From Acidobacteriota bacterium (GTDB lineage Bacteria > Acidobacteriota > Vicinamibacteria > Vicinamibacterales > 2-12-FULL-66-21), in assembly GCA_013362195.1 (NCBI GenBank), contig JABFWM010000537.1, forward strand, positions 1 through 5,306: a stretch of DNA of 5,306 nucleotides, read 5' to 3'. Positions 1 through 5,147 of this stretch are shown here, piece by piece. Both the position numbers and the translations under genes were made by a program. The stretch's first letter is position 1; each line of letters opens with the position of its first letter. The notes under the pieces are model-generated. The model worked only from the letters and a program-made list of their open reading frames with translations. It had not been told where the DNA came from and searched no databases.

Positions 1-208
1 TGATCGCGCTGGTGACCAGGACGACGCGCAGGCCGGTGTCGTGCTGCCCGTGGTGCTGGATCGCCGCGAGGCGGCGGTACTGCTCCGTGGCCACCGGCAG
101 CATGCCGGGCGCGGCGATCTTGCCGGTCAGCGCGGGATCGAAGAGCTCTTTGGCGGCGCCGTGGGCCAGCGGAAGGAACACGCGCGACGCGACTGCACTC
201 TCTGCCAT
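1..208 (-). CDS. Exopolysaccharide tyrosine kinase, CpsD/CapB family (N-terminal 69 codons; runs off left edge)
   Basis: The visible N-terminus matches the lead-in of a stand-alone cytoplasmic BY-kinase of EPS/capsule loci. Residues 42-47 read TEQYRRL, followed by a short helix and then GLRVVLVTSAI at 59-69. In this family that beta-strand leads directly into the Walker A P-loop (typically PGEGKT), which would be the next residues beyond the window edge. No catalytic motif is therefore visible. The first 35 or so residues are a variable tail. Such kinases autophosphorylate on a C-terminal tyrosine cluster and act with the Wzz/GumC protein to control polymer length. The start ATG (208-206) shares one base with the wzz stop (TGATG), which suggests translational coupling; no strong Shine-Dalgarno is present, only GGTGG shortly upstream. 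An alternative is a related ParA/MinD-like ATPase, but the EQYRRL motif and the position after wzz favour the kinase. Confidence 0.85.
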   Translation of the reverse strand, partial: MAESAVASRVFLPLAHGAAKELFDPALTGKIAAPGMLPVATEQYRRLAAIQHHGQHDTGLRVVLVTSAI

Positions 209-1752
209 CAGAACCACCGTTTGAGAAGGCCAAGGCGCCAGGCGGCGCCGGCCGCTGCGCCTGCCGTTGCGAGAAACGCGGCGGTCGCGGTCAGCGCGAC
301 GCGCAGCCGGCGGCGGCGCTTCTCCCGGAGCGACTCCATCACCGGCAGCACCGCGAGCACCGGAATCTTGAACGCCTCGAGCAGCTGCGACTCGGTGCGA
401 AGCGACGTGTCGCGATATTCGATCAGCGCGCCCAGCGCGACGCCGAGCAGCAGCCCGACGCCGACGGCCATCAGGTTCAACTGCAGCCGCTTCGGGCTGA
501 ACGGACGCTCCGGCACGCGCGCCGGATCGAGGACCTTGAACTGCTCGCCGATCTGCTGCTTCTCCAGGTTCGCGGCGATGTTCGAGTCTTCCTTTTTCGC
601 GAGCAGCGATTGATACGTCTTCTGCAGCGTCTCGTAGTCGCGCGTCAGCTCCGCCATCTCCGATTCGCGCGTCGGCACCGCTTCGACACGCCGCTGGTAG
701 TCGCTCACGAGCCCCCGCAGCCGGACCATGTCGGCGTCCTTCGAGGCAATCTGCCGATCGAGCTTGTCGATCTCGGTCTGCGTCTCGTGCATGCGCCGCA
801 CGACGATGCTGTCGGGGACCGGCGGCGCCGGCCCCGCCTCGGTGCCGGGCAGCACGACGCGCGCCGCCTCGAGCTCCGCGACGCGCTTCTTCGCGGCGAT
901 CACGTCCGGATGCGTCGGCTTGAGGCGCCGCTGCAGCGCGGCGAGCTCGGTCCGCGCGGCTTCGAGCGGATCGACGGCGTGCTCCGCCGCCTCCGCCGTG
1001 ACGGCGGCGGTTACCGGATCGGCGCGCATGTCCGCCATCGATTTCTCGAGCACCAGCCGCCGGTCGCGATCGCGATTGAGCGATTCCGAGAGCGATTGCA
1101 GCTGCATCTGCGTCGTCTGAATCACCTGCAGGTTCGACTGCAGCTGCGACGGCAGCTCGCCGATGTAGTGCCGGCGGTATTCCTCGAGCTTCCGCTCGTG
1201 TTCAATCAGGCGCTGCCGCGCGTCTTCCAGCTGTGACTCGAGGAACTGGTTGGTGCCCTCGGCGAGCACCTGCCGGTCGCGTACGTTCCCGTCGATGAAC
1301 ATCCCGGCCAGCCGCGCCACGACTTTCTGTGCGATCACCGGATCGCCGGACACGTAGCTGATGCGGAACGTGTCGTCCTTGATCGGCGGCTCGACCTCGA
1401 TGTCCTTGCGCATGCGCACCACCACGTCTTCCATCGGGGCGTGCTGCCGCTGCTCGGAATAGAGGTTGAACTCGAGGATGATGCGCTCGAGCACCGATCG
1501 GCTGAGGATCTGCTCGCTGATCGATCGCAGACGATCCTCGATCCGGCTCGTCACCGTCGATCGGATGTAGCTCTCCGGCACCCGCTGCGGCACGACCAGA
1601 ATCAGCGTTTCCGACCGATAGAGGTTCGGCAGCGACCGCGTCACGAGGAACGCGGCAATGCCAAACAGGATCACCGGACAGATCAGGAGCCATTTCCGGC
1701 GCCAGACCGCGTCGATGACGTCCTGCGGGGTGTACTTCTGCCCGGGAATCAT
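208..1752 (-). CDS. Polysaccharide chain-length determinant, Wzz/GumC family (XrtA-locus-like)
   Basis: This is an inner-membrane polysaccharide co-polymerase of 514 residues. The cytoplasmic N-terminus (YTPQDVIDAVWRRKW, 7-21) leads into TM1 (about 21-38). A Wzz domain follows (about 39-150). A long periplasmic coiled-coil region spans about 165-395, including LESQLEDARQRLIEHERKLEEYRR and SLSESLNRDRDRRL. The family's proline-rich segment VPERPFSPKR (413-422) precedes TM2 (about 426-444). These features are typical of Wzz proteins of XrtA/PEP-CTERM-type EPS loci. The protein would set polymer length and partner the kinase encoded immediately downstream. The start at 1752 overlaps the upstream barrel gene stop by 4 nt (ATGA), and the stop overlaps the kinase start by 1 nt. 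An oddity is a basic stretch (478-484) followed by a third hydrophobic segment (about 485-505) at the C-terminus, ending in RLGLLKRWF, where most two-TM family members stop after a short cytoplasmic tail. The kinase domain is not fused here. Confidence 0.93.
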   Translation of the reverse strand: MIPGQKYTPQDVIDAVWRRKWLLICPVILFGIAAFLVTRSLPNLYRSETLILVVPQRVPESYIRSTVTSRIEDRLRSISEQILSRSVLERIILEFNLYSEQRQHAPMEDVVVRMRKDIEVEPPIKDDTFRISYVSGDPVIAQKVVARLAGMFIDGNVRDRQVLAEGTNQFLESQLEDARQRLIEHERKLEEYRRHYIGELPSQLQSNLQVIQTTQMQLQSLSESLNRDRDRRLVLEKSMADMRADPVTAAVTAEAAEHAVDPLEAARTELAALQRRLKPTHPDVIAAKKRVAELEAARVVLPGTEAGPAPPVPDSIVVRRMHETQTEIDKLDRQIASKDADMVRLRGLVSDYQRRVEAVPTRESEMAELTRDYETLQKTYQSLLAKKEDSNIAANLEKQQIGEQFKVLDPARVPERPFSPKRLQLNLMAVGVGLLLGVALGALIEYRDTSLRTESQLLEAFKIPVLAVLPVMESLREKRRRRLRVALTATAAFLATAGAAAGAAWRLGLLKRWF

Positions 1753-3029
1753 GATCGCCCCATGAGCGTCGCCCAGATGTCGAGCCCGAACCTGGTGCCG
1801 TGCTGCACGCGCCGGTGCGGCACGTCGGCCGGCAGCAGCAGGGCCTCAGGGAACCGATGCTGGTAATAGAGGTGTTCGATGTAGAGCTGAACGTGCCGTC
1901 CGAGCGCAATCCCGGCGCGTCCTTCCGCCAGATAGCTTCGGTACGGCGACGCCGACCCGTCGAGATCGAAGTCTCCGAATCCGTACACGCCGCGCACGCG
2001 GAGGCTGGCGCGCCGGCTCAGGAATCCGCCGACGGTGAAACTTGCGTTGTTGGCCACGAACGGCTCGGGCAGCAGGTCGGCGACCTGCAGACCGCGCTCG
2101 ATACTGGCGCTGGCCTGCCACGATCGGCCGACGCGGTGGAGCAGTGTTGCCGCGCCGGTCGCAATCAGCCGGCGGCCGGTCTCGCTCGACGCGATGCTCG
2201 ATCCGGTCGTCACGGTCACGGTGGTGCGCCGCGACTCCGTCAACGCGCGATTCACGTCGATGCCGAGCGCGGTGTCCTGGGCGACGATGGGCGGTGCGGT
2301 GCCGGCGCGAAGCACGCGCACGCCATCGCCGACCCGAAGGCCGAAGCCCTTGCCCATGTCGTAGGTATAGGTCGCGCCCGCCTGCTGCGCCGTCGTGCCT
2401 GCGTCGCGGCCGGCGAACTGCGTCGTCCGCCCGTCACCGCCGACGGTGAGCACGCCTCGACGCCCAATCTGTCGCGCGACGGACAGGCCCCCCGAATACG
2501 TGGTCGACGCATTCGTCGGGAGGGAGGCGTCGCCGCCGCCGCCACCCCCGCCATCGGTCGGCACCGCCAGGCCGAGCACCTGATGAAGCGGCGTGTACAG
2601 CACTCCACCCGCCCCACGCACCGTCGTACGGCGGTTCGGGCGCACCTCGATGCCGCCGTAGCCGGAGTGCTCCGCGACCGTCACGCCGCCCAGCGGATAC
2701 ACGCGCAGCGCGTTGCCGACGCTGCCCGTCAGCAGCGCGGTTCGCGCCTTACGCCGGTACGACACGCCGGTGGTCACGCCGGAGTAGAACTCGTCGTCCT
2801 GCGTCGACTCATCGACACCTTCGCCAGCACGGCGCTGCGTCTGGCCGCGCGCCTCGTAGGTCGCGACGCGCAGCTCCACAACCGGATGGGACGTCACGGC
2901 CGCGTCCGGATCGGGACCAAAAAGCCCGCGGAAGATCCGCGAGGGCTGCTCGGCCGCGCGCACGGCCGGGTCCGCTGCCACGGACGCGATCGCACAGGCG
3001 ACGACGAGTTGGAGTCCCAGGCGCTGCAT
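1749..3029 (-). CDS. Outer-membrane beta-barrel protein of the EPS locus (uncharacterised; candidate export porin)
   Basis: This 426-residue protein has a signal peptide (MQRLGLQLVVACAIASVAAD, probable cleavage after the VRAA at 23-26) and no lipobox at a plausible cleavage site. From about residue 50 to the end it alternates amphipathic strands with short turns and longer loops. By eye about 18 strands can be drawn, for example 50-62, 81-92, 96-110, 191-205, 269-282, 341-356, 380-393 and 410-422. It has few predicted helices and one run of seven glycines (160-166) in a loop. This is the look of a transmembrane barrel, but I recognise no named family. The gene lies between the OPX export gene (30 nt gap) and wzz (4 nt ATGA overlap), so it is almost certainly part of polymer export. 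A purine-rich AAGAGA lies 8 nt before the ATG at 3029. I infer it is the outer-membrane channel that works with the short OPX protein. An assembly or surface-anchoring role is the alternative. Confidence 0.8.
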   Translation of the reverse strand: MQRLGLQLVVACAIASVAADPAVRAAEQPSRIFRGLFGPDPDAAVTSHPVVELRVATYEARGQTQRRAGEGVDESTQDDEFYSGVTTGVSYRRKARTALLTGSVGNALRVYPLGGVTVAEHSGYGGIEVRPNRRTTVRGAGGVLYTPLHQVLGLAVPTDGGGGGGGDASLPTNASTTYSGGLSVARQIGRRGVLTVGGDGRTTQFAGRDAGTTAQQAGATYTYDMGKGFGLRVGDGVRVLRAGTAPPIVAQDTALGIDVNRALTESRRTTVTVTTGSSIASSETGRRLIATGAATLLHRVGRSWQASASIERGLQVADLLPEPFVANNASFTVGGFLSRRASLRVRGVYGFGDFDLDGSASPYRSYLAEGRAGIALGRHVQLYIEHLYYQHRFPEALLLPADVPHRRVQHGTRFGLDIWATLMGRS

Positions 3030-3059
3030 CGCACACGTCTCTTCTGTTCTTCGGGGCTG

Positions 3060-3674
3060 CTATGGCACGACGACGGTGTCGCCCGGCTTCAGCTCGACGT
3101 TCTGCTGGAGCTTCCTGCCCGCGACGACCGCGCTGTAGTCGAACTTCAGCTGGATCTGCCGTCCGCTTTCCGTCCGCATGATCACGATGTCGCCGCGCTT
3201 CGCATATTCCTTGAAGCCGCCGGCGTTGGCGATGAGCTGCAGCACGGTCATCGGTCCGGTCAGCACGTACGCGCCAGGCTTCTCGACCTCCCCGGTGATG
3301 AACACTTTGCGGCTGTTGATCTGCTTGACGACGACGGTCGCATTCGGATCTTCGATGTATCGCGACGCCTCTTCGTTGATGCGCACGCGCAGTTCGTCGG
3401 GACTCAGCCCAGCCGCCTGCACGTCGTTCAGGAGCGGCGTGCTGATCTTTCCATCGGGCCGGACGACGACGTCGCCGGACATGTCCTTGTCGCGCCAGAA
3501 GAGAATCGTGAGCACGTCCTCGGGCCCGATCACGTACCCCGGCGGGGTGATCGCGCGCGACGATTCGGCGCTGCGGGGCCGCGCCTCCGCCTTGACGGGC
3601 GACGGCCCGGCCTGCTGCGCCAGCGCCGACGCCGTCAGAAGGAACACGATCACCGTAGTCGCGAGTCGCTGCAT
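3060..3674 (-). CDS. Periplasmic polysaccharide export protein (OPX/Wza-GumB type, single PES plus single SLBB)
   Basis: With the start chosen at 3674 the protein has 204 residues. A signal peptide (MQRLATTVIVFLLTASALAQ, cleavage near ALA/QQ) is followed by a low-complexity linker (21-45). The PES (Poly_export) domain spans about 46-118, with GYVIGPEDVLTILFW and VVRPDGKISTPLL. One SLBB domain spans about 121-176 (KVFITGEVEKPGAYVL, MTVLQLIANAGGF), and the family-typical C-terminal strand is LKPGDTVVVP. It would form a periplasmic ring linking the Wzz complex to the outer membrane. There is no lipobox cysteine and no amphipathic C-terminal helix of the kind Wza uses to cross the outer membrane, so it is one of the shortest OPX types. 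An in-frame ATG at 3722 would add 16 residues before the signal peptide and overlap the upstream gene by 31 nt. The ATG at 3674 has GAGGA seven bases upstream and begins a clean signal peptide, so it is preferred. Confidence 0.93.
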   Translation of the reverse strand: MQRLATTVIVFLLTASALAQQAGPSPVKAEARPRSAESSRAITPPGYVIGPEDVLTILFWRDKDMSGDVVVRPDGKISTPLLNDVQAAGLSPDELRVRINEEASRYIEDPNATVVVKQINSRKVFITGEVEKPGAYVLTGPMTVLQLIANAGGFKEYAKRGDIVIMRTESGRQIQLKFDYSAVVAGRKLQQNVELKPGDTVVVP

Positions 3675-3681
3675 CGTGACG

Positions 3682-3686
3682 TCCTC
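3682..3686 (-). promoter_or_regulatory. Ribosome binding site that decides the OPX gene start
   Basis: The minus strand reads GAGGA here, with 7 nt before the ATG at 3674-3672. It lies partly within the 17-nt gap after the stop of the sigma-54 activator gene (3694-3692). It supports the internal Met over the upstream in-frame ATG at 3722. Confidence 0.7.
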
Positions 3687-3691
3687 GTCGC

Positions 3692-4780
3692 TCACCGGTA
3701 CTGCTTGAAGGGGAGCTGGCAATGGTGCTTCCGCAGGAAATTCAGGAACCGCTTGTACTCTCCCGGCTCCATGTTGAACATCCGGGCGAGCACCTTGTAA
3801 TTGCCGCGCGATTCCTCGAGGCCCTTGCGGATGACGTCGCGCACGGTGCCGCGGGTGATCTCGCGGTGGATGTAGAGCGGATAGACCGTCGTCCAGAACG
3901 ATTCCTTGTCGGTCATCAGCCGCGAGAACAGCTCGTCCGCGATGGTGCGGCGCCGTTCCACGAACGGCCGCTGTGCCGCGGCGCGCGGCGCGCGCACCTC
4001 GGGCGGCAGCGCGTCCACATCGATCAGCTCCGAGTGGCCGACGACGACCAGGCGCTCGAGCACGTTCTGCAGCTGGCGGACGTTGCCCGGCCAGTTGTAC
4101 TGGGTCAGCGCCGCCATGGCTTCCGGCGTGACCGTGCAGCCGTGCGAGCGGCCGGTGTGCGACACCATCCGTGACAGGAAGAAGTCGACGAGCGGGGCGA
4201 TGTCCTCGGCGCGTTCGCGCAGCGGCGGCACCGTCAAATGGATCACGTTCAGGCGATAGAGGAGATCCTCTCGGAACGTCCCTTGCGTGATCATCTGGCG
4301 CAGATCGCGGTTGGTCGCGGCGATGACGCGGACGTCGACACGCGTCTCGGCGCCGTCGCCGCCGACCTTCTGCAGTTCGCCGGTCTCGAGGAAGCGCAGC
4401 AGGAGCCCCTGCATGCGCAGCGTCATCTCGCCGATTTCATCGAGGAAGACCGTGCCGGTGTGCGCGAGCTCGAGCTTTCCGGGTTTGTCGCGGTACGCGC
4501 CGGTGAAGCTGCCGCGCACGTGCCCGAACAGCTCCGATTCGAGGAGCGTCTCGGGCAGGCCGGCGCAGTTCACCATGATGAACGGCCGGTGCGCGCGCGG
4601 GCTGCGCGCGAAGATCTCGGTCGCCACCACCTCCTTACCGACGCCGCTTTCTCCGGTGATCAGGACCTTCACATCGGAGCGGGAGATGCGGTCGATCTCT
4701 TCCATCAGTCCGCGGATTATGCGGCTGGTGCCGATCAAACGCGCCGACGGCGGTGTGCGTCGCATAGCAGTGAGAGCCAT
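3692..4780 (-). CDS. Stand-alone sigma-54-dependent transcriptional activator (AAA+, no receiver domain)
   Basis: This bacterial enhancer-binding protein of 362 residues hydrolyses ATP to remodel the sigma-54 RNA polymerase closed complex. Visible motifs in order are Walker A GESGVGKE (43-50), the sigma-54 contact loop GSFTGA (90-95, a Ser variant of GAFTGA), Walker B VFLDEI (111-116), sensor I AATN (154-157), the arginine-finger region FREDLLYRLN (169-178), PPLRER (185-190), and sensor II WPGNVRQLQNVLERL (230-244). A linker (about 265-310) leads to a Fis-like helix-turn-helix at about 318-352 (LEESRGNYKVLARMFNMEP, then EYKRFLNFLRKH). Only about 15 residues precede the AAA+ core, so there is no receiver, GAF or PAS domain and the layout is PspF-like. 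The ATG at 4780 has AGG seven bases upstream. The gene is first in the EPS operon, 17 nt before the OPX gene, and a sigma-54 promoter candidate lies 99 nt upstream of its start codon. It probably activates its own operon. Confidence 0.95.
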   Translation of the reverse strand: MALTAMRRTPPSARLIGTSRIIRGLMEEIDRISRSDVKVLITGESGVGKEVVATEIFARSPRAHRPFIMVNCAGLPETLLESELFGHVRGSFTGAYRDKPGKLELAHTGTVFLDEIGEMTLRMQGLLLRFLETGELQKVGGDGAETRVDVRVIAATNRDLRQMITQGTFREDLLYRLNVIHLTVPPLRERAEDIAPLVDFFLSRMVSHTGRSHGCTVTPEAMAALTQYNWPGNVRQLQNVLERLVVVGHSELIDVDALPPEVRAPRAAAQRPFVERRRTIADELFSRLMTDKESFWTTVYPLYIHREITRGTVRDVIRKGLEESRGNYKVLARMFNMEPGEYKRFLNFLRKHHCQLPFKQYR

Positions 4781-4878
4781 CGTTCAACCTGTGACACCAA
4801 AGCAGTGGAAGGGTCCCGGCCGGCAGGAAACCGACGGTGGCCCGCAGTGTGTTCTAGGTGTCGTGTGGCTTCGCTGAC

Positions 4879-4894
4879 TGCAAAGAAGTCGCCA
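4879..4894 (-). promoter_or_regulatory. Sigma-54 (-24/-12) promoter for the activator and EPS operon
   Basis: The minus strand reads TGGCGACTTCTTTGCA. This has the invariant GG and GC at the required ten-base spacing, a full TGGC at -24 and a full TTGCA at -12. The usual consensus is TGGCAY-R-N4-TTGCW, so only the three bases after TGGC differ. Counting from the -12 C (4880), transcription would begin near 4868 and leave a leader of about 88 nt to the activator ATG. No upstream gene reads into it on this strand in the window. Because the first gene it would transcribe is itself a sigma-54 activator, positive autoregulation is a natural inference. Confidence 0.7.
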
Positions 4895-4961
4895 TCAACG
4901 GGGATAAGTCATGGAACCGTGTAACCCTCTGTATCCGCAGGCATCTTCCGGCGATCTCCGG

Positions 4962-4981
4962 CGCGTTTTCTCCGAAGCGCG
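4962..4981. repeat. Imperfect inverted repeat, possible activator site
   Basis: The arms are CGCG at 4962-4965 and 4978-4981, with matching TT (4967-4968) and AA (4975-4976) just inside. The centre is about 104 nt upstream of the inferred start at 4868, within the usual distance for sigma-54 enhancers. GC-rich arms of this length can occur by chance. Confidence 0.25.
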
Positions 4982-5034
4982 GTGCGAGAATTCGTCGCCA
5001 GGCAGCCTCCCGAACGATCAAAGATTGCGTCGGC

Positions 5035-5058
5035 GCGAAACTAAAGTCTTCTTTTCGC
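5035..5058. repeat. Inverted repeat GCGAAA-N12-TTTCGC, possible enhancer site
   Basis: Perfect 6-bp arms at 5035-5040 and 5053-5058 are separated by 12 bases, with two further symmetric base pairs inside, so 16 of 24 positions are symmetric. The spacing suits a dimeric HTH protein. It is centred about 178 nt upstream of the inferred sigma-54 start and about 100 nt before the divergent gene's ATG, so it could serve either or both genes. It sits in the most A/T-rich pocket of the intergenic region. Confidence 0.4.
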
Positions 5059-5147
5059 AGACCGGTGACCACGACGCCGGCGGCGGCGATCGCGGGGCGG
5101 CTAACGATCTCGTACGGGTGCGCCGTCGCGGGCGCCGCACCGCGCGT

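Larger units (their letters stand above)
4781..5147. other. Divergent intergenic regulatory region (367 nt)
   Basis: This stretch separates the minus-strand activator/EPS operon from the plus-strand receiver-like gene. It is less GC-rich than its flanks, with A/T-rich pockets near 5017-5058. It holds a strong -24/-12 promoter candidate, two imperfect inverted repeats and an inferred leader of about 88 nt before the activator ATG. Short ORFs cross it on both strands (about 97 and 104 codons), but they resemble no protein I know and overlap the promoter, so I do not call them. I see no clear terminator, tRNA or repeat array. Confidence 0.75.

Noticed and set aside
2531..2551. GCC/GGC-rich simple repeat within the barrel gene.
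   Set aside because: It encodes a seven-glycine loop in frame and is low-complexity coding sequence. It might vary in length between strains but shows no sign of phase variation, since changes by whole codons would stay in frame.
3015..3674. The OPX and barrel proteins both begin MQRL with a similar ten-base start context (cgctgcatcg on the plus strand).
   Set aside because: The similarity ends after the fourth codon. It is most simply chance or a common signal-peptide start, not a duplication.
1800..3800. A 666-codon open frame on the plus strand across three minus-strand genes.
   Set aside because: It is antisense to genes with clear families and motifs, is very rich in Arg, His, Asp and Gly, and has no recognisable domain. 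Long antisense frames are expected at this GC content.
4793..4862. Complementary 6-mers GACACC and GGTGTC near the two ends of the activator leader (4793-4798, 4857-4862), possibly an RNA structure.
   Set aside because: Only six base pairs with a loop of nearly 60 nt and no extension, so not enough to call a riboswitch or attenuator.
4864..4879. Plus-strand TGGC...TGCA resembling a sigma-54 promoter for the divergent gene.
   Set aside because: The GG-to-GC spacing is eleven bases rather than ten, and the site is about 270 nt from the start codon. It partly overlaps the better minus-strand match.
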